Assembly (NCBI RefSeq): GCF_000478605.2
Contig: NZ_ASHX02000001.1
Location: 4,851,001 to 4,915,000 of the forward strand
DNA length: 64,000 bases
Source: Streptomyces thermolilacinus SPC6
GTDB lineage: Bacteria; Actinomycetota; Actinomycetes; Streptomycetales; Streptomycetaceae
Reading direction: 5' to 3'
Below the pieces are notes generated by a model. That model did no database searches. It was given only the letters and a program-made list of their open reading frames with translations, and was not told where the DNA came from. Shown piece after piece: positions 33,262 through 40,777 of the stretch (positions within the stretch are counted from its first letter, which is position 1; the number at the start of each line of letters is the position of its first letter). The translations under genes were made by a program, and so were the position numbers.

Positions 33262-34307
33262 GTAGCCAAGAGATTTCCGAAGAGAGCCTGCCGAGCGAGC
33301 AGGACACCGCGCACGGCAAGGCGCTAGCCGAGAACCCGTTCGCCGACCCGGGGCTCCCGCCCCACAAGCCCCGCGTCCAGGACATCGACGAGCGGGCCGC
33401 CAAGCGCTCCGAGCGCACGGTCGCCCTGCTGTTCACGACGTCGATGCTGGCCACGGTGGCCTTCATCGCCTCGTTCGTGATCTTCCCGGTCGAGAAGATC
33501 GTGTACGTGTGGCCGCTGGGCCATGTGAGCGCGACGAACCTCTCGCTCGGCCTGACGCTGGGCATCGCCCTCTTCTGCATCGGCGCCGGCGCGGTCCACT
33601 GGGCCCGCACGCTGATGTCGGACGAGGAGATCGCCGACGACCGTCACCCGATCGAGGCTCCCGCCGAGGTCCGGGCCAAGGTCATGGCCGACTTCGCCCA
33701 GGGCGCCGAGGAGTCCGCGATCGGCCGGCGCAAGCTGATCCGCAACACGATGTTCGGCGCGCTGGCCATGGTGCCGCTCTCCGGTCTCGTGCTGCTGCGC
33801 GAGCTGGGTCCGCTGCCCGAGAAGAAGCTCTTCCACACGTCGTGGGAGAAGGGCAAGCAGCTCATCAACATGAACACGATGGAGCCGCTGCGTCCCGAGG
33901 ACGTCGCGGTGGGCTCGCTCACCTTCGCCATGCCGGAGGGCCTGAGCGAGGAGGACCACGACTTCAACACGAAGATCGCCAAGGATGCCCTGATGATCGT
34001 CCGGATCCAGCCGGAGGACATCAAGGACAAGCGCGAGCTCGAGTGGTCCCACGACGGCATCGTCGCGTTCTCGAAGATCTGCACCCACGTGGGCTGCCCG
34101 ATCTCCCTGTACGAGCAGCAGACCCACCACGTCCTCTGCCCGTGCCACCAGTCCACCTTCGACCTGTCCGACGGCGCCCGCGTCATCTTCGGCCCTGCCG
34201 GTCACGCCCTTCCGCAGCTGCGGATCGGCGTCAATGACAAGGGCAACCTCGAGGCGCTCGGCGACTTCGAGGAGCCGGTCGGTCCTGCATTCTGGGAGCG
34301 CGGATGA
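33258..34307 (+). CDS. qcrA: Rieske iron-sulfur subunit of the bc1 complex
   Basis: The 349-residue protein has an actinobacteria-type N-terminus with three membrane segments (about 55-78, 88-112 and 166-186) and a C-terminal Rieske domain whose cluster ligands are Cys275 and His277 (CTHVGC) and Cys294 and His297 (CPCH); Cys280 and Cys296 form the usual disulfide. It moves electrons from menaquinol at QcrB to QcrC. The ATG overlaps the qcrC stop and the stop overlaps the qcrB start, so translation is coupled along the operon. Confidence 0.98.
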   Translation: MSSQEISEESLPSEQDTAHGKALAENPFADPGLPPHKPRVQDIDERAAKRSERTVALLFTTSMLATVAFIASFVIFPVEKIVYVWPLGHVSATNLSLGLTLGIALFCIGAGAVHWARTLMSDEEIADDRHPIEAPAEVRAKVMADFAQGAEESAIGRRKLIRNTMFGALAMVPLSGLVLLRELGPLPEKKLFHTSWEKGKQLINMNTMEPLRPEDVAVGSLTFAMPEGLSEEDHDFNTKIAKDALMIVRIQPEDIKDKRELEWSHDGIVAFSKICTHVGCPISLYEQQTHHVLCPCHQSTFDLSDGARVIFGPAGHALPQLRIGVNDKGNLEALGDFEEPVGPAFWERG

Positions 34308-35929
34308 GCACCGCAAACGACACGAAGCGGAAGGCGCCCGCCGGTGAGCGGGTGGCCGACTGGGCGGACGGCCGGCTCGGGATCTACTCCCTGGCCAAGG
34401 CCAACATGCGGAAGATCTTCCCGGACCACTGGTCCTTCATGCTGGGTGAGATCTGCCTCTACAGCTTCATCATCATCATCCTCACGGGTGTGTACCTGAC
34501 GCTGTTCTTCCACCCGAGCATGAACGAGATCGTGTACCACGGCTCGTACGTGCCGATGCAGGGCGTCCGGATGACCGAGGCGTACGCCTCGACGCTGGAC
34601 ATCAGCTTCGACGTCCGCGGTGGTCTGCTGATCCGTCAGATCCACCACTGGGCCGCGCTGATCTTCCTCGCGGGCATGTTCGTGCACATGATGCGCGTCT
34701 TCTTCACCGGCGCGTTCCGCAAGCCGCGTGAGATCAACTGGCTGTTCGGCTTCCTGCTGTTCGTCCTGGGCATGTTCACCGGTTTCACCGGCTACTCGCT
34801 CCCGGACGACCTGCTCTCCGGCACCGGTGTGCGCTTCACGCAGGGTGCGATCCTGTCCGTGCCGATCGTGGGCACGTACCTGTCGATGTTCATCTTCGGC
34901 GGCGAGTTCCCCGGCCACGACATGGTCGCCCGGTTCTACTCGATCCACATCCTGCTGCTGCCGGGCATCATGCTCGGCCTCGTGGTGGCGCACCTGATCC
35001 TGGTCTTCTACCACAAGCACACGCAGTTCGCGGGTCCCGGCCGCACCAACAAGAACGTGGTCGGCATGCCGCTGCTGCCGGTGTACATGGCCAAGGCCGG
35101 CGGCTTCTTCTTCCTGGTGTTCGGTGTCATCGCGATCATCGCCGCGCTGTTCACCATCAACCCGGTGTGGGCCCTCGGCCCGTACCGCCCGGACATGGTG
35201 TCCACCGGCGCCCAGCCCGACTGGTACATGGGCTTCGCCGAGGGTCTCATCCGTGCCATGCCCGGCTGGGAGATCAACGTCTGGGGTCACACGTTCGTCC
35301 TGGGCGTGTTCCTCCCGCTGGTCCTGTTCGGCGTGATGCTGGCCGCGATCGCGGTCTACCCGTTCATCGAGTCGTGGATCACCGGCGACAAGCGCGAGCA
35401 CCACATCCTGGACCGCCCGCGCAACGCCCCGACGCGTACCGCGCTGGGTGTCGCCTGGATCACCGGCTACATGATCATGCTGATCGGCGGTGGCAACGAC
35501 ATCGTCGCCACCTACTTCCACCTGTCGATCAACGCCGTCACCTGGTTCGTCCGGATCTTCTTCTTCCTCGGACCGGTCATCGCGTTCATCGTCACCAAGC
35601 GGATCTGCCTGGGCCTCCAGCGCCGCGACCGCGACAAGGTGCTGCACGGCCGTGAGACCGGCATCATCAAGCGGCTGCCGCACGGTGAGTTCGTCGAGGT
35701 CCACGAGCCGCTCAGCCAGGCGCAGCTCCACGCGCTCACCGCGCACGAGCAGTACGCCCCGGCCGAGATCGGCCCGACGGTGGACGAGAACGGCGTCGAG
35801 CGCAAGCCGACCGCCGGGCAGAAGCTCCGCGCCAAGCTCAGCAAGGGCTACTTCGGCGAGGGGAACCAGATCCCCAAGGCCACGGCGGAGGAGTACAAGG
35901 AGATCAGCGCGGGCCACGGCCACCACTGA
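34304..35929 (+). CDS. qcrB: Cytochrome b subunit of the bc1 complex
   Basis: The 541-residue protein contains the b-type heme-binding helices with histidine pairs in IRQIHHWAALIFLAGMFVHMMRVFF and RFYSIHILLLPGIMLGLVVAHLILVFYH, the Qo-site motif PDWYMGFAEGLIR (the actinobacterial form of PEWY), and a C-terminal extension beyond the usual cytochrome b. It oxidises menaquinol. The ATG overlaps the qcrA stop by four bases. Two hairpins follow the stop, ending the ctaE-qcrCAB operon. QcrB is the known target of imidazopyridine inhibitors in mycobacteria. Confidence 0.98.
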   Translation: MSTANDTKRKAPAGERVADWADGRLGIYSLAKANMRKIFPDHWSFMLGEICLYSFIIIILTGVYLTLFFHPSMNEIVYHGSYVPMQGVRMTEAYASTLDISFDVRGGLLIRQIHHWAALIFLAGMFVHMMRVFFTGAFRKPREINWLFGFLLFVLGMFTGFTGYSLPDDLLSGTGVRFTQGAILSVPIVGTYLSMFIFGGEFPGHDMVARFYSIHILLLPGIMLGLVVAHLILVFYHKHTQFAGPGRTNKNVVGMPLLPVYMAKAGGFFFLVFGVIAIIAALFTINPVWALGPYRPDMVSTGAQPDWYMGFAEGLIRAMPGWEINVWGHTFVLGVFLPLVLFGVMLAAIAVYPFIESWITGDKREHHILDRPRNAPTRTALGVAWITGYMIMLIGGGNDIVATYFHLSINAVTWFVRIFFFLGPVIAFIVTKRICLGLQRRDRDKVLHGRETGIIKRLPHGEFVEVHEPLSQAQLHALTAHEQYAPAEIGPTVDENGVERKPTAGQKLRAKLSKGYFGEGNQIPKATAEEYKEISAGHGHH

Positions 35930-35937
35930 TCCCCGTT

Positions 35938-36016
35938 CCCCCGGGGCCGCGGCCCCGGGGGACCCCAGTCGATCGCCACGGCGAGAGCCCCGTCCAGTCA
36001 ACGGACGGGGCTCTTT
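35938..36016 (+). terminator. Double hairpin terminator of ctaE-qcrCAB
   Basis: A perfect 24-bp GC palindrome spans 35938-35961, and a second hairpin pairs AGAGCCCCGTCC (35984-35995) with GGACGGGGCTCT (36003-36014), followed by TT and extendable through GGC/GCC on both sides. Confidence 0.88.
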
Positions 36017-36076
36017 GCCGTCCCGGGGGCTCGCTAGGCTGGACCCGTCATCCTCATCACGGACCCAGGAGCGACC

Positions 36077-37141
36077 ATGAGCGCTGTGCCACCCGCTGGA
36101 GGCTCTACCGCGGCGGGCCGCTCCTGGCCCGTCGTCCTCGACACCCTGCTCTCCGGACGGGATCTCGACGCGGACGCGACCGCGTGGGCGATGGAGCGCA
36201 TCCTGAGCGGCGAGGCCACCGACGCGCAGATCGCCGGGTTCGCGGTGGCCCTGCGCGGCAAGGGCGAGACCGTGGAGGAGATCACCGGTCTCGTCCGCAC
36301 CATGTACGCCCACGCCCGGACCATCGACGTGCCGGGCCCGTCCGTGGACATCGTCGGCACGGGCGGCGACGGCGCGAAGACCGTCAACATCTCCACCATG
36401 TCGGCGGTCGTCGTCGCCGGTACGGGCGCGAAGGTCGTCAAGCACGGCAACCGCGCCGCCTCCTCCGCGTCGGGCGCCTCCGACGTGCTGGAGAAGCTCG
36501 GCGTCAATCTGGAGCTGTCCCCACAGCGGGTCGCCGAGGTGGCGGAGGAGGCGGGCATCACCTTCTGCTTCGCCGTCAAGTTCCACCCGGCGCTCCGCCA
36601 TGTCGCCGCCGCCCGCAAGGAGCTGGGCATCCGGACGACGTTCAACTTCCTGGGCCCGCTGACCAATCCGGCCCGGGTGCGCGCCCAGGCGACGGGCGTC
36701 GCCGACGCGCGGATGGCGCCGATCCTGGCCGGGGTGCTGGCCGGGCGCGGCTCGTCGGCGCTGGTGTTCCGCGGTGACGACGGGCTGGACGAGCTGACCA
36801 CGACGGCCGGTTCCCGGGTGTGGGTCGTACGGGACGGGGCGGTGCGCGAGGAGACGTTCCACCCGCGTGACGTGGGCCTCGACGTGGTGCCGGTGGAGGC
36901 CCTGCGGGGCGCCGACGCCTCGTACAACGCGGATGTGGCGCGCCGGCTGCTGGCCGGGGAGACCGGGCCGGTACGGGACGCGGTGCTGCTCAACTCGGCG
37001 GCGGCGCTGGTCGCCCTGGACCCGGTGGACGCGCCGCTGGCCGAGCAGCTGCGGGCCGGTATGGCGAAGGCCGCCGAGTCCATCGACTCGGGCGCGGCCC
37101 GCGACGCCCTGGAGCGCTGGGTGCGGGTCAGCAACAGCTGA
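36077..37141 (+). CDS. trpD: Anthranilate phosphoribosyltransferase
   Basis: TrpD transfers phosphoribose from PRPP to anthranilate in tryptophan synthesis. The 354-residue protein has the PRPP-binding motif DIVGTGGDGAKTVNIST (about 91-107), VVKHGNRAASSASGASDVLEKLG, and anthranilate-contact region KFHPALRHVAAARKELGIRTTFNFLGPLTNP. The ATG follows GGAG at six bases. It stands apart from other trp genes, as in M. tuberculosis where it also lies next to ctaE-qcr; the trpEG fusion is at the far end of this window. It is followed by the SAM-IV riboswitch region. Confidence 0.97.
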   Translation: MSAVPPAGGSTAAGRSWPVVLDTLLSGRDLDADATAWAMERILSGEATDAQIAGFAVALRGKGETVEEITGLVRTMYAHARTIDVPGPSVDIVGTGGDGAKTVNISTMSAVVVAGTGAKVVKHGNRAASSASGASDVLEKLGVNLELSPQRVAEVAEEAGITFCFAVKFHPALRHVAAARKELGIRTTFNFLGPLTNPARVRAQATGVADARMAPILAGVLAGRGSSALVFRGDDGLDELTTTAGSRVWVVRDGAVREETFHPRDVGLDVVPVEALRGADASYNADVARRLLAGETGPVRDAVLLNSAAALVALDPVDAPLAEQLRAGMAKAAESIDSGAARDALERWVRVSNS

Positions 37142-37218
37142 GCACCGAGGGCCCGTGGCGCCGCCCCCCCCGCGAAGGGGTGCGCGTCGCGGGCCCGTCC
37201 GCCATCCGGACCCCCGTC

Positions 37219-37249
37219 TTGCGGGGAGGCCGGGGGTGTGTGGCAGGAT
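37219..37249 (+). promoter_or_regulatory. Candidate promoter for the SAM-IV leader
   Basis: TTGCGG (37219-37224) and CAGGAT (37244-37249) are separated by 19 bases, placing transcription start at about 37257, immediately before the riboswitch P1 stem. Confidence 0.5.
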
Positions 37250-37258
37250 GCTCGGCAA

Positions 37259-37377
37259 GGTCATGAGTGACAGCGACCACGGCCCCGGCCCGCTGTCCGG
37301 CAACCCTCCGTCCGTGGCGGGGTGCCCCGGGTGAAGACCAGGCCGCGGGCAGCGAGGTCCGCGGCAAGCGCGGACCC
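37259..37377 (+). promoter_or_regulatory. SAM-IV riboswitch
   Basis: The segment follows the SAM-IV aptamer consensus in order: P1 strand GGTCATGAGTG, the P2 pair around CAGCG...CGCTG, the conserved core CCGGCAACCCTCC, the GGGGTGCCCCGGGTGA block, closing P1 strand GACCAGG, and the downstream pseudoknot hairpin ending GCGGCAAGCGCGGACC. The 119-base length equals the known aptamer. It binds S-adenosylmethionine and usually lowers expression of sulfur-amino-acid genes in actinobacteria. It precedes, by 204 bases, a class V aminotransferase-fold gene. The rest of the 440-base gap holds a six-codon ORF and a weak GGGC/GCCC hairpin. Confidence 0.92.
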
Positions 37378-37416
37378 CTGCACACCCTGGGGTCCTGGTC
37401 CCGAGGGAGCAGTCTC

Positions 37417-37437
37417 GTGAGCAAGCGAATGCGCTAG
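37417..37437 (+). CDS. Six-codon ORF behind the SAM-IV aptamer (possible leader peptide)
   Basis: GTG AGC AAG CGA ATG CGC TAG would encode a hexapeptide (Met-Ser-Lys-Arg-Met-Arg) behind GGGAG at a normal distance. It sits 40 bases after the aptamer and just before a weak GGGC/GCCC stem and a pyrimidine run. The internal Met codon and the location suggest it could be part of the expression platform, but a chance ORF is also possible. Confidence 0.4.
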   Translation: MSKRMR

Positions 37438-37581
37438 GGCTTCTCGGCCCCTTCTTCCCCCCTCCTCCGCACGGCTCTGTCGTCGTCGCCGTGCGTCGAG
37501 GCAACTCCCGTGTGCGGTACGGCCGTCGAGCCGTCCCCACGGGTCACCCATTCGCCTTGTCCTTCGCCGGGAGAGTCCGCC

Positions 37582-39042
37582 ATGTCCGCGTACCCGCACG
37601 CCGCCGCCACCGCCGCCACCACCTCCGTCCCCGTCGCCCTTTCCGACTCCGACTCCGGGTCCTGTCCCGCCTCCGCTTCCCTCTCCGGCGCCGTGTCCGT
37701 CGCCGAGGGGCCGGGGCTGCCGCTGCCCGTGCTCGGGCGGGACGTGACCGTTCCGCTCGTCACCGGCGGGGAGGTCACGTACGCCGCGCTCGACTACGCG
37801 GCCAGCGCCCCGGCGCTCCAGCGGGTGTGGGACGACGTCGCCGCGTACGCGCCGTACTACGGCAGCGTGCACCGGGGCGCCGGGTACTTGTCGCAGCTGT
37901 CCACGGACCTGTTCGAGAACAGCCGCCGCACGGTCGGGGAGTTCCTCGGCTGCCGCCCCGGCGACGAGGTCGTGTTCACCCGCTCGACGACCGACTCGCT
38001 GAACCTGCTGGCCCACGCGCTGCCCGAGGGGTGCGAGGTGTTCGTCTTCGAGACCGAGCACCACGCGTCGCTGCTGCCGTGGCGGGACGCCCGCGTGACG
38101 TACCTGGACGCGCCCCGCACCCCCGGGCGGGCCGTGGAGACGCTGGAGCGGGCCCTCGCCGACCGGGAGCCCTACGGCCCGGCGCTGGTGTGCGTGACCG
38201 GCGCGTCCAACGTGACCGGTGAGCTGTGGCCCGTACGGGAGCTGGCGGCGGCCGCCCACGCGCACGGGGCGCGGATCGTGCTGGACGCCGCGCAGCTGGC
38301 ACCGCACCACCCGGTGGACGTGGCGGACCTGGACGTGGACTGGGTGGCGTTCTCGGGGCACAAGCTGTACGCGCCGTTCGGGGCCGGGGTGCTGGCCGGG
38401 CGGGCGGACTGGCTGCGGGACGCCGAGCCGTACCTGGCGGGCGGCGGCGCGTCCCGGACGGTGGCCCGGCGGGCGGACGGCGGGGTGGACGTCGCCTGGC
38501 ACACGACGGCGGCCCGGCACGAGGCCGGTTCGCCCAACGTGATCGGCGCCTACGCCGTCGCGTCGGCCTGCGAGGCGCTCAGGGAGGCCGGGTTCGACGC
38601 GCTGGTGGCCCGCGAGCGGGAGCTGATCGCCCGGGTGCGCCAGGGGCTCGCGGAGGTGCCGGAGGTGCGGGTGCTGTCGCTGTTCGGCGACGACGCGCCG
38701 CGCGTCGGGGTGCTGTCGTTCGTCGTGGAGGGCTGGAACAGCTCGCACTTCGCGGCGGCGCTCTCCGCCGAGTACGGCATCGGGGTCCGCGACGGTCTGT
38801 TCTGCGCCCATCCGCTGGTCCGGACGCTGCTCGGCGGGTCCGGGCGGGAGCCGGGGGAGTGCGGGGCGCCGGAGGGCGGGCCGGGGGAGAGGTCGCTGAA
38901 CGCCATCCGGGTCAGCTTCGGCGCGGGGACCCCGGACGAGCACATCGACCGCTTCGTGCGGGCCGTGCGGGAGCTCGTCAGGGACGGCGCCCGGTGGAGC
39001 TACCGCACCGAGGGCGGTCGCTGCGTGCCCGACCGGGGCTGA
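37582..39042 (+). CDS. PLP-dependent class V aminotransferase-fold enzyme (cysteine desulfurase-like)
   Basis: The 486-residue protein has a low-complexity first 45 residues, then a class V PLP fold: YGSVHRGAGYLS, VVFTRSTTDSLNLLAHAL, FETEHHASLLPWRD, VTGASNVTGE, VLDAAQLAPHHPVD and the PLP lysine Lys261 (FSGHKLYAPFG). The C-terminal Cys region reads GIGVRDGLFCAHPLVRTLLG; this differs from the IscS/SufS active-site loop, so desulfurase activity is not certain. A SAM-IV riboswitch upstream places it in sulfur or methionine metabolism. The ATG at 37582 is chosen (GGGAGAG site); the long Ala/Ser/Thr N-terminus may be poorly ordered. Confidence 0.88.
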   Translation: MSAYPHAAATAATTSVPVALSDSDSGSCPASASLSGAVSVAEGPGLPLPVLGRDVTVPLVTGGEVTYAALDYAASAPALQRVWDDVAAYAPYYGSVHRGAGYLSQLSTDLFENSRRTVGEFLGCRPGDEVVFTRSTTDSLNLLAHALPEGCEVFVFETEHHASLLPWRDARVTYLDAPRTPGRAVETLERALADREPYGPALVCVTGASNVTGELWPVRELAAAAHAHGARIVLDAAQLAPHHPVDVADLDVDWVAFSGHKLYAPFGAGVLAGRADWLRDAEPYLAGGGASRTVARRADGGVDVAWHTTAARHEAGSPNVIGAYAVASACEALREAGFDALVARERELIARVRQGLAEVPEVRVLSLFGDDAPRVGVLSFVVEGWNSSHFAAALSAEYGIGVRDGLFCAHPLVRTLLGGSGREPGECGAPEGGPGERSLNAIRVSFGAGTPDEHIDRFVRAVRELVRDGARWSYRTEGGRCVPDRG

Positions 39043-39119
39043 GACGGGGCCGTACCGTGGCCGGTTCCGCCTCACCCGTTCGGGTGAATTGGGGTGGCGG
39101 GGCCGGTACACGCGCCGGG

Positions 39120-39276
39120 GCAGGGCCCGGTCAGGCGCCGAGCCGGGTGGCGGTCAGGGGCCGAGACCGGCCGGGTCGGGCGCCGGGCCCGGTCAGGCGC
39201 CGAGCCGGGTCGTGGTCAGGGTGCCGAGCCCGGTCGCCGTCAGGTGTCGAGGCCGGTCGCCGTCAGGTGTCGAGGC
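39120..39276. repeat. Short direct repeats running into the Lrp-type gene
   Basis: GGTCAGGCGCCGAGCCGGGT occurs at about 39129 and 39191, and a 23-bp unit occurs twice in tandem at 39231-39253 and 39254-39276. The second copy contains the stop codon (39263-39265) of the minus-strand Lrp-type gene, so the repeat extends from intergenic DNA into coding sequence. Confidence 0.75.
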
Positions 39277-39544
39277 CGATCGCGAAGGCCGCTTCGAGGT
39301 CGTGCTGCGAGTACGTGCGGAACGCGACGTGCGTGTCCGTGGCGACGACGCCGGGGATCTTGCTGATGCGGCCGGGAATGATGTCCGCCAGGTTCTCGTG
39401 CTTCGGCACGCGGACCATGGCCACCAGGTCGTAGGTCCCGGTCACGGAGAAGACCTCGCTGACGCTGTCGAGCGCCGCGACGGCCTCCGCGATCTCCGGA
39501 ATGCGGTCCACGCTGGTCTTGATGAGCACGATCGCGGTGATCAC
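39263..39544 (-). CDS. Stand-alone Lrp/AsnC ligand-binding (RAM) domain protein
   Basis: The 93-residue protein begins MITAIVLIKTSVDRIPEIAEAVAALDSV, followed by VTGTYDLVAMVRVPKHENLADIIPGRISKIPGV, the alpha-beta ligand-binding domain of Lrp/AsnC regulators, without the N-terminal helix-turn-helix. Such proteins form ring-like oligomers that bind amino acids; the ligand here is unknown. The GTG is four bases inside the 3' end of the rhomboid gene (overlap GTGA), so the two are co-translated. The stop falls in a duplicated 23-bp repeat. Confidence 0.92.
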   Translation of the reverse strand: MITAIVLIKTSVDRIPEIAEAVAALDSVSEVFSVTGTYDLVAMVRVPKHENLADIIPGRISKIPGVVATDTHVAFRTYSQHDLEAAFAIGLDT

Positions 39545-40260
39545 GGCTGTCCCTCTCCCTCGGTGGCCGCTGCTGGGGCCTTCACTCTAATGCCCCGGTA
39601 GCGCGCCCACGCGTACAGGAACCCCAGCGCGAAGCCGATGAGGTGCGCCAGATAGGCGACACCGGGCCCGCTGCCCGCCCCGCGCGCCGCCAGCCACTGG
39701 AGGACGAACCAGAAGACCAGGACGATCCAGGCGGGAAAGCGCAGCGGCAGGAAGAAGAGGAAAGGGAACAGGCTGGTCACCCGCGCCCTCGGGAACAGGT
39801 ACAGGAAGGCGCCGAGCACCGCCGAGATCGCGCCCGACGCCCCCACCAGCGTCTGCTCGCTGTCCGCGTGCGCCAGCGCGTACCCGGCCAGCGCGAGGGA
39901 GCCGCTCACCACGTAGAACACCCCGAAGCGGACGTGTCCCATCCGCTCCTCGGCCATCGCGCCGAAGACGAAGAGGAACAGCATGTTCCCCAGCAGGTGC
40001 AGCCAGTTGCCGTGCACGAACAGGGCGCTGAACGGGGTGAGCAGCGCCGCCGGGGACCCGCCCAGGAGGTCCGCCGGGATCACCCCCCAGCGCTGGAAGT
40101 ACGCCACCTGCGCGGCGACCAGGGCGTCCCCGGTGCCGTACGACCTCGCCAGGCCCGACGCGGGGCCGAGGACGAAGACCAGCGCGCACACCCCGATGAC
40201 GCCGTACGTCACCGAGGGCCCGGTGACGGCACGCCGCGACGCTCCACGCCAATCGATCAT
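39541..40260 (-). CDS. Rhomboid family intramembrane serine protease
   Basis: The 239-residue protein has six or seven membrane segments, the HxxxN-type motif HGNWLHLLGNMLFL (about 83-96), catalytic Ser142 in VGASGAISAVLG and catalytic His206 in AYLAHLIGF. It should cut membrane proteins within or near the lipid bilayer. It overlaps by four bases the Lrp-type domain gene downstream, an unusual partner. ATG 40260 is clear. The C-terminal tail is short and basic. Confidence 0.95.
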   Translation of the reverse strand: MIDWRGASRRAVTGPSVTYGVIGVCALVFVLGPASGLARSYGTGDALVAAQVAYFQRWGVIPADLLGGSPAALLTPFSALFVHGNWLHLLGNMLFLFVFGAMAEERMGHVRFGVFYVVSGSLALAGYALAHADSEQTLVGASGAISAVLGAFLYLFPRARVTSLFPFLFFLPLRFPAWIVLVFWFVLQWLAARGAGSGPGVAYLAHLIGFALGFLYAWARYRGIRVKAPAAATEGEGQP

Positions 40261-40473
40261 GCGCAGATCATGACGTAAAGGGCACGAGCGGGACAGAGCG
40301 CCTCGCCGGGACCGGATGCGGCCCCGCCCGGGCTCCCCCTCCGTCCGTCACCGCGCAACCCGGGAGGCCGTAGGGTTACGGGCGTGCCCGGGCCGCCCCG
40401 GGGCACCCGCAGTCCGACGGCGCACCGCGGGTCGAGAAAGTGGAACGATCCGGACCATGACAAGGACGGCACC

Positions 40474-40716
40474 ATGACGACGGTTCCCCAGCCGACCGCC
40501 GACACCCGCTGGCGCTGCACGCTCTGCGGCAACCTGACGCGCTTCGACGTGACGCGCTCGTCGAAGGTCGTCGAGTACGTCCATCTGGACCTGGCCGGTG
40601 AGCCCACGGTGGAGGAGCGCGAGGTGGTCAGTGAGACCATCGAGTCGGTCCGCTGCCGCTGGTGCAACGCGGTGGACCGGATCGAGCTGGTGGACAGGCC
40701 GGGCGCCGGCTCCTGA
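40474..40716 (+). CDS. Small zinc-ribbon protein
   Basis: The 80-residue protein starts MTTVPQPTADTRWRCTLCGNLTRFDVTRSSK and has two CxxC knuckles (CTLC at about 15-18 and CRWC at about 61-64), with VEYVHLDLAGEPTVEEREV between them, so it probably binds one zinc. Conserved in actinobacteria; no defined role is known to me. The ATG at 40474 is used (GGACGGCACC upstream). It lies 61 bases before the NYN gene on the same strand and may be co-transcribed. Confidence 0.85.
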   Translation: MTTVPQPTADTRWRCTLCGNLTRFDVTRSSKVVEYVHLDLAGEPTVEEREVVSETIESVRCRWCNAVDRIELVDRPGAGS

Positions 40717-40777
40717 GCGCGCGCCCGTGACGGGCGGCGCGGCAGAGTGAGAACGACGGGTAGTGGGGTGACGGATC

